Positions 8,367-17,916 of a stretch of 64,000 nucleotides of DNA are shown piece by piece. Every line of letters begins with the position of its first letter. The stretch's first letter is position 1. A model generated the notes under the pieces. The model saw only the letters and a program-made list of their open reading frames with translations, had not been told where the DNA came from and searched no databases. The stretch is from positions 124,001 through 188,000 of the forward strand of contig NZ_BJTG01000009.1 in NCBI RefSeq assembly GCF_013340205.1. The letters are read 5' to 3'. Position numbers and translations under genes: made by a program. The DNA is from Anaeromyxobacter diazotrophicus. GTDB lineage: Bacteria > Myxococcota > Myxococcia > Myxococcales > Anaeromyxobacteraceae.

Positions 8367-8695
8367 CTCGACGGCGTCGCTTGCGCGTTCGACCGGCGGC
8401 ATCCGCTGAGCCGTTCAGTTCTGGCTGGCGAACTTCGGCACGAGGACCAGAGGGTCCGAGAGCGCGTGACCGCCATGCTGCCAGACTGAGCGGTGAAGTC
8501 GCTCGCCCGACCGGACGGTTCGCTCCTCGTGCTCGTAGCCCATTCACCGACAACCGAGTTCAGCCCGGTCATCGCAATCCGGTTGGAACTGCCGTTCTAC
8601 TGCTGGCGCCGGTGGCGCCAGCGGTTGCGTACTGGCTGTGGGGACGCCTCTTGGTCGCACTCGCCCTCTTGCGATGGCGCGGCCACGGCATCGAG
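8367..8695 (+). pseudogene. Decayed second copy of cassette genes A and B
   Basis: Translating from 8367 gives LDGVACAFDRRHPLSRSVLA and then GELRHEDQRVRERVTAMLPD, a stop at 8487-8489, then DGSLLVLVAHSPTTEFSPVIAIR. This aligns without gaps to the C-terminal half of gene A at 7050-7616. Immediately after it, a shifted frame encodes AVAYWLWGRLLVALALLRWRG, matching the end of gene B. The N-terminal half of A is missing and A is interrupted by one stop, so both copies are vestigial. The B remnant happens to be in frame with the downstream eamA gene. Confidence 0.85.
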
Positions 8696-8725
8696 AACCC
8701 GCCGGCGTGCTATGCCTCGCCCCCC

Positions 8726-9649
8726 ATGCTCTTCGCCTTCCTCACCACCCTCTGCTGGTCGACGAGCTCCGTCGCCGCGCGGCGCCTGGTGGAGGCGCTC
8801 GGCACGCTGACCGCCAACCTGGTGCGCCTCGCGCTGGCCGCGGTCCTCCTGGCGGTTCTCGCCTTCACGGTGGGGCGCGGGCTCGAGGGGGCGGGGATCT
8901 GGTGGTTCGCGGCGAGCGGCGTGATCGGCTTCGGCCTCGGCGACCTGGGGCTCTACTTCGCGCTCTCCACCCTCGGCTCGCGCCTCACCGTCCTCATGAC
9001 ACAGACCCTGGCCGCCCCCATCGGTGCGCTGGTGGAGTGGCTCTGGCTGGGCACCTCGCTCGCGCCGGCGGAGCTCGCCTGCGGGGCCGGGGTGCTGGGA
9101 GGCGTGGCGCTGGCGCTGGTCCCTTCCGACAACCCGCACGTCGCCCCCGGGAATCTGCGGCGCGGCCTGGCCTGGGGCCTGCTCGCCGCGAGCGGCCAGG
9201 GGGTCGGGGCGGTCGTCTCCCGGCGGGCCTTCGAGCTCTCGGCGGCGGGTGGCCTGCGCGTCGATGGCCTCACCGCCGCCTTCCAGCGGATCCTGGGCGG
9301 CCTGGTCGTGGGGCTGCTCGCCTGGCTCCTCTGGCGCGCCCGGGCCGGGAAGGACGCCGCGGCCGGCGCGCTCGACGCTCCCCGCCCCCGCGCGCCGATC
9401 CCCGCCGGGCGGCTCGCGGCCCTCATCCTCGCGGTGGTGCTCCTCGGTCCGGTGGTCGGCGTGGCCTGCTACCAGGCGGCCCTCTCCTCGGCGCCGAGCG
9501 GCGTGGTGCTGCCCATCGTGGCGCTCTGCCCGGTGGTGATCATCCCCTTCAGCGCCCGCTTCGAGGGTGATCGGCCGGCGCTCCGCTCGCTCGTCGGCGC
9601 CGCGCTGGCGGTGGCGAGCGCCATCGCGCTGGCGACGGTGCGGCGCTGA
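8726..9649 (+). CDS. EamA/DMT-superfamily transporter
   Basis: 307 residues with about ten hydrophobic segments arranged as two EamA repeats. The first starts MLFAFLTTLCWSTSSVAARRL, and the second starts near LAWGLLAASGQGVGAVVSRRAF and ends SLVGAALAVASAIALATV. Members export or import small metabolites across the inner membrane, and the substrate is unpredictable from sequence. The ATG at 8726 matches the usual N-terminus of the family. The long in-frame extension upstream is the decayed cassette copy, not part of this protein. The Shine-Dalgarno is weak. Confidence 0.85.
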   Translation: MLFAFLTTLCWSTSSVAARRLVEALGTLTANLVRLALAAVLLAVLAFTVGRGLEGAGIWWFAASGVIGFGLGDLGLYFALSTLGSRLTVLMTQTLAAPIGALVEWLWLGTSLAPAELACGAGVLGGVALALVPSDNPHVAPGNLRRGLAWGLLAASGQGVGAVVSRRAFELSAAGGLRVDGLTAAFQRILGGLVVGLLAWLLWRARAGKDAAAGALDAPRPRAPIPAGRLAALILAVVLLGPVVGVACYQAALSSAPSGVVLPIVALCPVVIIPFSARFEGDRPALRSLVGAALAVASAIALATVRR

Positions 9650-9685
9650 GGAGGAGCTGGCCGCCAAACGCTTTCCGCCGCGTCG

Positions 9686-9703
9686 ACGCCGACACGTCGG
9701 CGT
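9686..9703. terminator. Hairpin between convergent genes, possible bidirectional terminator
   Basis: ACGCCGAC and GTCGGCGT form an 8-bp inverted repeat with a two-base centre, located between the end of the EamA gene and the end of the sigma-54 regulator. There is no T-run, so termination activity is uncertain. Confidence 0.35.
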
Positions 9704-9737
9704 GGGTGCCTGACAGAACCGTCTACGGGGCCCGCAG

Positions 9738-11495
<1,758 letters not shown>

Positions 11496-11557
11496 CGCGC
11501 CGAACGCCCCCGATCGTGAATGCCCCTGATCCCGGGTGATTACCCGACGCCCGCCGC

Positions 11558-11573
11558 TGGCCCGCGCGCTGCA
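11558..11573 (+). promoter_or_regulatory. Sigma-54 (-24/-12) promoter of the YceI operon
   Basis: TGGCCCG-N4-CTGCA has GG (11559-11560) and GC (11571-11572) separated by exactly 10 bases. This is the defining spacing of sigma-54 promoters. It lies 45 bp before the YceI ATG and next to a divergent sigma-54 activator gene. Confidence 0.65.
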
Positions 11574-11617
11574 CACCTCTTCGCCGAGAGACGAAACCCG
11601 AACTCCCGGAGACGAAC

Positions 11618-12166
11618 ATGGCGAACGAGAGCTGGCAGGTCGATGGCGCGCACTCCTCGGTGAACCTCACCGTGCGGCACATGGTGATCTCGAAGGTGCG
11701 GGGGCACTTCGCGAAGTGGAGCGCGAAGCTGGCGCTCGACACGGCAGACCTGGCGCGGTCGTCGGTCGAGGTCGCGATCGACGCCGCGAGCATCGACACG
11801 GGCGTCGCCGACCGCGACCAGCACCTCAGGTCCCCCGACTTCCTCGACGCCCAGAAGTACCCGGCGCTCACGTACAAGAGCCGCCGCGTCGAGGTCCTCT
11901 CGCCCGAGCGCCTGCGCATCGTCGGCGACCTCACCATCCGCAACGTCACCCGCGAGGTCGCGCTCGAGGTCGAGTACGGCGGGCAGGGCAAGGACCCCTG
12001 GGGCAACCAGCGCGCCGGCTTCACCGCGACCGCCTCGCTCAACCGCAAGGACTTCGGCCTCACCTGGAACCAGGCGCTCGAGACGGGCGGCGTGCTCGTC
12101 GCGGACCGCGTCGACGTCGAGATCGAGCTGCAGGCCATCAAGCAGGCGGCCGCGCAGGTCGGGTAG
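11618..12166 (+). CDS. YceI-family lipid-binding protein
   Basis: 182 residues matching the YceI lipocalin-like fold throughout: WQVDGAHSSVNLTVRHMVISKVRGHF, then DRDQHLRSPDFLDAQKYPAL, and FGLTWNQALETGGVLVADRVDVEIELQA at the end. The family binds polyisoprenoid or other amphiphilic ligands inside a beta-barrel. No signal peptide is visible, so this copy is probably cytosolic, like some family members. The start is set by CCGGAG upstream of the ATG. It is the first gene of a three-gene operon (YceI, hemerythrin, SnoaL-like) behind a sigma-54 promoter. Its co-occurrence with hemerythrin suggests a stress or redox role, by inference. Confidence 0.93.
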   Translation: MANESWQVDGAHSSVNLTVRHMVISKVRGHFAKWSAKLALDTADLARSSVEVAIDAASIDTGVADRDQHLRSPDFLDAQKYPALTYKSRRVEVLSPERLRIVGDLTIRNVTREVALEVEYGGQGKDPWGNQRAGFTATASLNRKDFGLTWNQALETGGVLVADRVDVEIELQAIKQAAAQVG

Positions 12167-12177
12167 CGGAGCCACCG

Positions 12178-12675
12178 GTGACCCTCTGCCCCCAGCTCCG
12201 GCGCCTCTCGGCCGAGCACGCGCGCTGGCTCGCGGACGTCGCGGGGCGGGCGGGCGCCGGGGAAGAGGACCGCACCTCGCGGCTGCTGGCGCTCTGGGAC
12301 CTCGAGGTGCTCCCGCACTGCCGCGCCGAGGAGGAGGTGCTCATCCCCGAGCTCGCCAGGCGGCTCTCGGAGGCGGACGCCGCCATCGTGTTCACGCTCA
12401 GCGACCACGTGGCGCTCCGGCGCCTCGCTCGCGAGCTCCGGGAGGCCCGCGGCGGAGCGCGCGCAGCAGCGCGCGCCGCGCTGGAGAAGAAGCTCGAGGA
12501 GCACGCGCGGTTCGAGGAATCGACGCTGTTCCCCGCCGTCCAGGAGGCCCTCGGCTGCGACCGCATCGCCGGGCTCGCGCCCGACCTCGCCGCCGCCGCC
12601 GAGGCCTCGAGACCGCGACCGACCTCGTCGGCCGCTCACGCAGCATCCACCGCAAAGAAGGGAAGGAAGCCATGA
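12178..12675 (+). CDS. Hemerythrin HHE-domain protein
   Basis: 165 residues from a GTG 11 bp after the YceI gene. The histidine and acidic ligand pattern of HHE domains is visible (SAEHARWLADVAGR, EVLPHCRAEEEVLIPELARR, FTLSDHVALRRLARELRE, LEEHARFEESTLFPAVQEAL), consistent with a di-iron four-helix bundle binding O2, NO or related species. The C-terminal ~35 residues are low-complexity (AAHAASTAKKGRKP). The stop overlaps the next gene's ATG (ATGA), which indicates translational coupling. Confidence 0.88.
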   Translation: MTLCPQLRRLSAEHARWLADVAGRAGAGEEDRTSRLLALWDLEVLPHCRAEEEVLIPELARRLSEADAAIVFTLSDHVALRRLARELREARGGARAAARAALEKKLEEHARFEESTLFPAVQEALGCDRIAGLAPDLAAAAEASRPRPTSSAAHAASTAKKGRKP

Positions 12676-13253
12676 AGAAGCTGAACCGCATCACGCTGCT
12701 CACCGGCGCGGCCCTCGCCGCGCTCCTCGCGGCGGCGCCCGCACAGGCCGCGGAGAACGCCTGGCCCGGCACCAAGGTCGGGGAGCCCACCCCGAAGCCG
12801 AAGGGAGTCCCCGCCGCGCTCGCGAAGAACCTCGCGAACTTCGACGACCTCGACTTCCGCGTCTACACCGGCCAGCAGTGGCAGGACCTGCACAAGAGCC
12901 ACACCAAGGACGTGGTCGTGCACTGGCCAGACGGCCACCAGACGAAGGGCCTCGAGAAGCACATCGAGGACCTGAAGTACATGTGGACCTTCGCGCCCGA
13001 CAACCGGATCAAGGAGCACCCGGTGCGCTTCGGCACCCCGGACGGCGAATGGACGGCCGTGACCGGCTGGCTCGAGGGGACCTTCACGAAGCCGATGGTG
13101 CTGCCCGACGGGAAGACCCTCCAGCCGACGGGCAAGGCCTACCGCATCCCGATGGCGACCATCGGCCACTGGAACAAGGACGGCATCATGTTCGAGGAGT
13201 ACCTGTTCTGGGACAACGGCGAGTTCATGAAGCAGATCGGGCTTGCGCAGTAG
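12672..13253 (+). CDS. Exported SnoaL-like (NTF2-fold) protein
   Basis: 193 residues. A Sec signal peptide (MKKLNRITLLTGAALAALLAAAPAQA) ends with an AQA cleavage site. The mature part looks like the SnoaL-like ester cyclase group, as in the motif HTKDVVVHWPDGHQTKGLEKHIEDLKYMWTFAPDNRI, with GKAYRIPMATIGHWNKDGIMFEEYLFWDN near the end. These small NTF2-fold proteins are cyclases, hydrolases or binding proteins, and the activity here is unknown. It overlaps the hemerythrin gene by 4 bp, so it is the last member of the operon and the periplasmic one. Confidence 0.85.
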   Translation: MKKLNRITLLTGAALAALLAAAPAQAAENAWPGTKVGEPTPKPKGVPAALAKNLANFDDLDFRVYTGQQWQDLHKSHTKDVVVHWPDGHQTKGLEKHIEDLKYMWTFAPDNRIKEHPVRFGTPDGEWTAVTGWLEGTFTKPMVLPDGKTLQPTGKAYRIPMATIGHWNKDGIMFEEYLFWDNGEFMKQIGLAQ

Positions 13254-13384
13254 CAGCGCGGACGCTGCCGCTGCGTGCCGCCTGGAATCTCGTCGCGAGG
13301 CACGGGTGACCACCGGGGAAGCACCGCGGACGCGCGGGCCGTGGCTGGCGGCGGCGCGCGCGTCCGCCGCTCGCGATCGACCGC

Positions 13385-13540
13385 TCAGACGTTCTCGACC
13401 AGCCGCTGCGTGAGGTCGTCGATGCCCTTCTGCGTGGCCTCGAGGAGCATCGGGTAGAGGTGGTCGAGAACTTGTACCCGCCCGCGGGGACGAAGGTGAT
13501 CGTGAGGTAGCTCGGATCCTTCTCCGGCAGCGCGCGGTAC
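13385..13540 (-). pseudogene. Frameshifted 3' remnant of a small-domain gene (SRPBCC-like?)
   Basis: The minus strand reads PEKDPSYLTITFVPAGGYKF in one frame and then, after a shift, DHLYPMLLEATQKGIDDLTQ followed by a stop. The two pieces together look like the end of a START/SRPBCC-type protein of about 150 residues, but I am not certain of the family. No start or N-terminus is present, and the 5' part appears to have been lost. Confidence 0.4.
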
Positions 13541-13614
13541 GTTTTTGACCTGGGGTGAGCTTGAGAATCGGGGCCCAGCGACTAGACTGCCGCGCCTGGA
13601 AGGAGGTGAACAGC

Positions 13615-13653
13615 ATGCGCTCCGTCGAAGCACGCAGCCCGCTCCAGCGCTGA
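13615..13653 (+). CDS. Predicted 12-residue leader peptide upstream of yedE
   Basis: ATG at 13615 preceded by AAGGAGGTGA, the strongest Shine-Dalgarno match in the neighbourhood. It encodes MRSVEARSPLQR and ends at TGA 13651-13653. It lies 88 bp before the YedE start. The sequence downstream of it can pair (GGCCGAAAGGCC). Position and ribosome site suggest a regulatory uORF controlling the sulfur/selenium transporter. It contains no Cys codons, so ordinary cysteine attenuation is not indicated. Confidence 0.45.
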   Translation: MRSVEARSPLQR

Positions 13654-13741
13654 GGCCGAAAGGCCGGGAGGCCGGCGGCTTCCCCGACACAGCCCCGACG
13701 TCCACACACCGCGCCCCGAGCCGCGCTCGGAGGGAGCACGC

Positions 13742-14968
13742 ATGCACGCACCGTCGTTCCGCGAGAAGTACCTCGTTCGCTTCTGGTCCCCCACCCCCGC
13801 CGTCGCCGTGGCGGGGGTGCTCTCCGCCTACTACTTCGGCGTCACCGGCACGTTCTGGGCGGTCACCGGCGAGTTCACACGCTGGGGCGGCCACCTGATG
13901 CAGCTCGCCGGCGCCCACCCCGAGCGCTGGGGGTACTTCCGCGCCATCGGCCTGCAGGGGCTGCCCTGGGATCGGGTCGACGGCTGGGTGGTCCTCGGGA
14001 TGTTCGCCGGCGCGTTGGCCGCCGCGCTGTGGGCCAACAACGTGAAGCTGCGCGCGCCACGCCACGGCGTTCGGTGGGTCCAGGGCTTCCTGGGCGGGTT
14101 CGTGGCCGGCTTCGGGGCTCGGCTCGCCATGGGCTGCAACCTGGCCGCCTTCTTCACCGGCATCCCGCAGTTCTCGCTCCACGCCTGGATGTTCACCGTC
14201 GCCACCGCCGCCGGGAGCTGGGCCGGGGTCCGCGTCGCGCTCCACCCGGTCTTCCGCGCTCCGGTGAGGGTGGAGAAGGTGACCGCCGCGGCGCAGGTGC
14301 GCGCACCCGCCGCGGGACGACGCTTCTGGCTCGGTGCGCTGCTCTTCGCCGCCTTCGCCGGCGTGGCGCTGGTGGTGGCGACCCGCCAGCTCAAGCTCGG
14401 CCTGGCGGGCCTGTTCGGGCTCGCGTTCGGCCTGCTCATCGAGCGGGCGCAGATCTGCTTCACCGCCGCCTTCCGCGACCTCTGGATCACGGGCCGCACG
14501 CTGATGGCCAAGGCGATCCTCGCCGGGATGGCGGCGAGCGCCGTCGGCACCTTCAGCTACGTCCTGCTCGGCGTCGCCCCCAAGATCTTCTGGGCCGGCC
14601 CCAACGCGCTGGTGGGCGGGTTCCTGTTCGGGCTCGGCATCGTGGTGGCGGGCGGCTGCGAGACCGGCTGGATGTATCGCGCGGTGGAGGGGCAGGTGCA
14701 CTTCTGGGTGGTGGGCGTGGGCAACATCGCCGGCGCCACCGTGCTCGCCTGGCTCTGGGATCGGGTCGCGCCGGCGCTGGCGCTCGCCTACCCCAAGGTG
14801 AACCTGCTGCAGGCGCTCGGCCCGGTCGGCGGGCTCGCCATCACGTACGCCGGCCTGCTCACCTCGTTCCTGCTCCTCGTCTGGTGGGAGCGCCGATTCT
14901 TGACGCGCGCTGGCGGCGAGCGCGCCCGCTCCACCTCACCCGCGGCCGCCACGGGGGTGCTCGGATGA
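13742..14968 (+). CDS. yedE: YedE/YeeE-family sulfur or selenium transporter
   Basis: 408 residues with about ten membrane segments in two related halves. Conserved small-residue/cysteine motifs of the family are present: GFGARLAMGCNL in the first half, AQICFTAAFRD, and VAGGCETGWMYRAVEGQ in the second. YeeE/YedE proteins move thiosulfate or selenium-related sulfur species through a line of cysteines. This copy is coupled by an ATGA overlap to a TusA/YedF-like gene, the partner typical of YedE-type proteins. A tiny leader ORF lies upstream. Confidence 0.9.
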   Translation: MHAPSFREKYLVRFWSPTPAVAVAGVLSAYYFGVTGTFWAVTGEFTRWGGHLMQLAGAHPERWGYFRAIGLQGLPWDRVDGWVVLGMFAGALAAALWANNVKLRAPRHGVRWVQGFLGGFVAGFGARLAMGCNLAAFFTGIPQFSLHAWMFTVATAAGSWAGVRVALHPVFRAPVRVEKVTAAAQVRAPAAGRRFWLGALLFAAFAGVALVVATRQLKLGLAGLFGLAFGLLIERAQICFTAAFRDLWITGRTLMAKAILAGMAASAVGTFSYVLLGVAPKIFWAGPNALVGGFLFGLGIVVAGGCETGWMYRAVEGQVHFWVVGVGNIAGATVLAWLWDRVAPALALAYPKVNLLQALGPVGGLAITYAGLLTSFLLLVWWERRFLTRAGGERARSTSPAAATGVLG

Positions 14969-15240
14969 GCCCGCTGACTCCGGGGGAGCTCGACCTCCTC
15001 GTCCCCACCCACCGGCTCGACATGCACGGCGAGCCCTGCCCCTACCCGGCGGTCGCCACCCTGGAAGCACTGCCGCAGCTCGCGCCCGGTGACGTGCTGG
15101 AGGTGATCAGCGACTGCGCGCAGTCGGTGAACACCATCCCCCACGACGCCCGGAACCACGGCTACGAGTACCTGGGGATGAGACAGGACGGCCCGACGCT
15201 GCGCTACTACATCCGAGTGCCAGCCCAGCCGCGGCCGTGA
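14965..15240 (+). CDS. yedF: TusA/YedF-family sulfur carrier protein
   Basis: 91 residues with the hallmark CPYP motif in LDMHGEPCPYPAVATLEALPQL, whose first Cys carries persulfide or selenium-bound sulfur. Also present are the typical GDVLEVISDCAQSVNTIPHDARNHGYEY and a C-terminal strand YYIRVP. It is cytosolic. The start overlaps the stop of yedE, so the imported sulfur species is probably handed directly to this carrier. YedF is the likelier name over TusA because of the YedE partner. Confidence 0.9.
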   Translation: MSPLTPGELDLLVPTHRLDMHGEPCPYPAVATLEALPQLAPGDVLEVISDCAQSVNTIPHDARNHGYEYLGMRQDGPTLRYYIRVPAQPRP

Positions 15241-15434
15241 GCGCGACGGCCGGGGGCGGCGCCGGCAGCCACGCCGCCCTCGGCCTCACTCGAGGCGCAC
15301 TCACTTCGGCAAAGGATCGACTGGCCAGGTGCGGGCGAGACACCCCGCCGTCTTCGCGGCGGTGGCCCCTGCGGGTCTGCCGGTTGCGCGCGCCTCGATG
15401 CGGGGAAATGACAGGGCGCTCCGGAGGAGTGCCC

Positions 15435-16220
15435 ATGCACGGGACCAAGTGGGTGATCGCCGCCTTCCTCGCGCTCGCCGGCGCGACCGCGCGCGCCGAG
15501 GTGAAGACGAAGGTGATCGACTACCGCCAGGGCGACACGGCGCTGGAGGGATTCCTCGCCTGGGACGACGCCGCCCAGGGGAGCCGGCCGGGCGTCCTCG
15601 TCATCCACGAGGCGTGGGGGGAGAACCAGCACGCCCGCGACCAGGCGGTGCGGCTCGCCAGGGCGGGCTACGTCGGCTTCGCGCTCGACATGTACGGCAA
15701 GGGCAAGGTGACGAAGCACCTGGAGGACGCCAAGGCGTTCATGGCGGAGGCCTCGAAGGACCCCGCGGTGGTCCGGGCGCGCTTCGAGGCGGCGAGGAAG
15801 CTCCTCCAGGCGCAGCCGCAGGTGGACCCGAAGAAGATCGGCGCCGTCGGCTACTGCTTCGGCGGCAACGTCGCGCTGAACATGGCGCGCGCCGGCGAGG
15901 ATCTCGCCGCGGTGGCGACCTTCCACGCCGCGATCCCGTCGGCGGACCAGCCCGTGCCGGGCAAGGTGAAGCCCCGCATCCTCATCAACACGGGCGGCGA
16001 CGATCCGCTGGTCCCGAAGTCGCAGATCGACGCGTTCGTCAAGGAGCTGAAGGACGCCGGCGCGGACATCAGCGTCATCACCTATCCGCACGCGAAGCAC
16101 AGCTTCACCAACCCCGAGGCCGCCCAGGCGGGGATGGACGCGCTCGGCTACGACGCCGACGCCGACCGGAAGTCATGGGAGGCGTCCATGAAGATGTTCC
16201 AGGCAGCGTTCAAGGGCTGA
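15435..16220 (+). CDS. Exported dienelactone hydrolase family protein
   Basis: 261 residues from an ATG preceded by CCGGAGGAG. A signal peptide (MHGTKWVIAAFLALAGATARA) is followed by an alpha/beta hydrolase of the dienelactone hydrolase type. Nucleophile Cys141 lies in GAVGYCFGGN, acid Asp189/190 in NTGGDDPLV, and His222 in HAKHSFTNP. Substrate is unknown; family members hydrolyse cyclic lactones or other esters. A second copy of this gene, with its whole middle deleted, survives as a scar at 22754-22918. Confidence 0.92.
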   Translation: MHGTKWVIAAFLALAGATARAEVKTKVIDYRQGDTALEGFLAWDDAAQGSRPGVLVIHEAWGENQHARDQAVRLARAGYVGFALDMYGKGKVTKHLEDAKAFMAEASKDPAVVRARFEAARKLLQAQPQVDPKKIGAVGYCFGGNVALNMARAGEDLAAVATFHAAIPSADQPVPGKVKPRILINTGGDDPLVPKSQIDAFVKELKDAGADISVITYPHAKHSFTNPEAAQAGMDALGYDADADRKSWEASMKMFQAAFKG

Positions 16221-16226
16221 GGCCGC

Positions 16227-17063
16227 TCACGCGCCGGCCGGCAGCGCGCGCCCGTTGATGGCCGCCCAGGCCCGGGCTGCCGCCGGTAGCGGCAGGGCCG
16301 GGAGGCCGGCGAGGCCGGGCAGCCGCGCCCAGGCGCCGGGCGCCTCGACCGGCGCCGTCGCCTTTCCGGCCGGCGTGAAGCGCGTGAGCTTGAACTCGCG
16401 GAAGGAGACCACCTCGTCCTCGTGGCAGCGGACGAGGACCATGGAGTTCGTGACCCACGTCTCGCCGGCGCGGTGGTGGCGCTGGTAGGCGACCTCGCGA
16501 TCCGCCCGCGACTGCGGCCGCAGCCAGAAGCGGCAGAACGGCTTCCAGCTGCCCTCGAGCGCGCGCTCGAGGAGCCAGACCCCGGCGTCGGCCGGGTCGG
16601 ACTTGAACCGGAAGCCGAGGCCCGCCCGCCGGACCTCGAACGCGCGGTCGAGCGGGATGGGCTCGAGGAGCGGCGAGCCCTCCCCGACGTCGAGCAGCCA
16701 GCGCGCGCCGCCGGCCTCCACCAGCAGCGCCTGGTGCGAGCCCGGAAACGAGATCTCGCCGGCGATGGGCGTGACGGGGTACCCGAGCTCGGCGAGGAGC
16801 AGCCCGAACGCCTCGGTGTGCTCGAAGCAGACGCCGCCCGCGCGGCGCTGCTCCCACGCGGCGAGGAGCGCCTCGGGGTCGAGCGGCGGCACCGGCCCCG
16901 CCCCGGCGGCCTGGCGCCGGAGGAGCGACCCCGAGTTCTCGAAGGGCACCGTCAGCACCTGCGCCCGGACGAGCTGCCGGAGCTGCTCGAGGCTCGGCGC
17001 CGCGTGCTCGACGCCGAGCAGCGCGAGGTAGCGGCTAACCCAGGTCGGGGAAGGGGCAGGCAT
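16227..17063 (-). CDS. Arylamine N-acetyltransferase family protein
   Basis: 278 residues from an ATG at 17063. The catalytic triad is visible: Cys79 in RAGGVCFEHTEAF, His110 in PGSHQALLVEA and Asp125 in LLDVGEGSP. VPFENSG near residue 40 is also a family signature. These enzymes transfer acetyl groups from acetyl-CoA to arylamines, hydrazines or biosynthetic amines in the cytosol. It ends 6 bp from the convergent dienelactone hydrolase gene and is divergent from the BI-1 gene. Confidence 0.93.
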   Translation of the reverse strand: MPAPSPTWVSRYLALLGVEHAAPSLEQLRQLVRAQVLTVPFENSGSLLRRQAAGAGPVPPLDPEALLAAWEQRRAGGVCFEHTEAFGLLLAELGYPVTPIAGEISFPGSHQALLVEAGGARWLLDVGEGSPLLEPIPLDRAFEVRRAGLGFRFKSDPADAGVWLLERALEGSWKPFCRFWLRPQSRADREVAYQRHHRAGETWVTNSMVLVRCHEDEVVSFREFKLTRFTPAGKATAPVEAPGAWARLPGLAGLPALPLPAAARAWAAINGRALPAGA

Positions 17064-17190
17064 GGTGGACGCTGCGTCGAGACTATCTTCAAGTCTGGCC
17101 CGAGGCGAGCCTCGCCGCCGCCGGGCTTGCTGGAGCGCCGCGCGACACCCGCGCACGGCAGCGACGCCCGCCGCGTGTTAGGTTCCGTTC

Positions 17191-17901
17191 ATGCCCTTCG
17201 ACTCCGCCCGCTTCCCCGCTCGCGAACAGGTGCTCGTCCGCGCCGGCTCCGACGTCGAGCGCCGCTTCATGGCGTCCGTCTACCGCTGGATGACGCTCGG
17301 CCTCGGCCTCACCGCGCTCGTCGCCTACTCGGTGGCGGGCTCGGAGGACGCGCTCCGGTTCGTGATCGGGAACCGCTTCGTGTTCTTCGGCCTCCTCATC
17401 GCGGAGCTCGGGCTGGTCATCGCCATCTCGGCGGCGGTGAACCGGCTCTCCGCCGCGGCTGCCGGTGGCCTCTTCCTCGTCTACTCCGCCCTCAACGGCG
17501 CGACCTTGTCGGTCGTCCTCCTCGCCTACACCGGCAGCTCGGTCGCGCTGGCTTTCGTGACCACCGCCGGGACGTTCGGCGCCATGAGCGTGTTCGGCAC
17601 GGTCACGCGCCGGGATCTCTCGAGCTGGAGCAGCTTCCTCTTCATGGGCCTCATCGGCATCGTCATCGCGAGCGTGGTGAACATCTTCCTGCACTCGAGC
17701 GCGATGTCGTTCGTCATCTCGTGCGCGGCGGTCGTCGTCTTCACCGGCCTCGCCGCCTACGACACCCAGAAGCTCCGGGCGCTGGCGCGCGCGGGCGGCG
17801 GGAGCGCGGCGATGCCGGTCAACGGCGCCCTCGCCCTGTACCTCGACTTCGTGAACCTGTTCCTGGCGCTCCTGCGACTGCTGGGCAACCGGCGGAGCTG
17901 A
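17191..17901 (+). CDS. Bax inhibitor-1/YccA family membrane protein
   Basis: 236 residues with about seven transmembrane helices. It opens with the family pattern SDVERRFMASVYRWMTLGLGLTALVAY and ends with the signature FTGLAAYDTQKLRALARAG and ALALYLDFVNLFLALLRLLGNRRS. The family forms pH-sensitive leak channels, often for calcium. Its last codons are duplicated at 20042-20064, bracketing the next two genes. Confidence 0.95.
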   Translation: MPFDSARFPAREQVLVRAGSDVERRFMASVYRWMTLGLGLTALVAYSVAGSEDALRFVIGNRFVFFGLLIAELGLVIAISAAVNRLSAAAAGGLFLVYSALNGATLSVVLLAYTGSSVALAFVTTAGTFGAMSVFGTVTRRDLSSWSSFLFMGLIGIVIASVVNIFLHSSAMSFVISCAAVVVFTGLAAYDTQKLRALARAGGGSAAMPVNGALALYLDFVNLFLALLRLLGNRRS

Positions 17902-17903
17902 GC
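17881..17903 (+). repeat. Direct repeat, left copy (3' end of BI-1 gene)
   Basis: The 23 bases covering the last codons and stop of the BI-1 gene recur identically at 20042-20064. The preceding ~20 bases are also similar (CCTGGCGCTCC at 17862 and 20023). The two copies are 2161 bp apart and enclose a two-gene insert. Confidence 0.85.
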
Positions 17904-17916
17904 ACGCAGGAGCTAC

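Larger units (their letters stand above)
13254..13741. other. Intergenic stretch with a gene scar and a tiny leader ORF
   Basis: Between the SnoaL-like gene and yedE there is no full-length gene. It holds a frameshifted minus-strand remnant (13385-13540) and a 12-codon plus-strand ORF with a strong ribosome site (13615-13653). The remainder (13254-13384, 13654-13741) shows nothing I can support. Confidence 0.6.

Noticed and set aside
8321-8725. N-terminal extension of the EamA transporter
   Set aside because: It is explained by the decayed cassette copy, part of which is in the same frame. The transporter family starts at the ATG at 8726.
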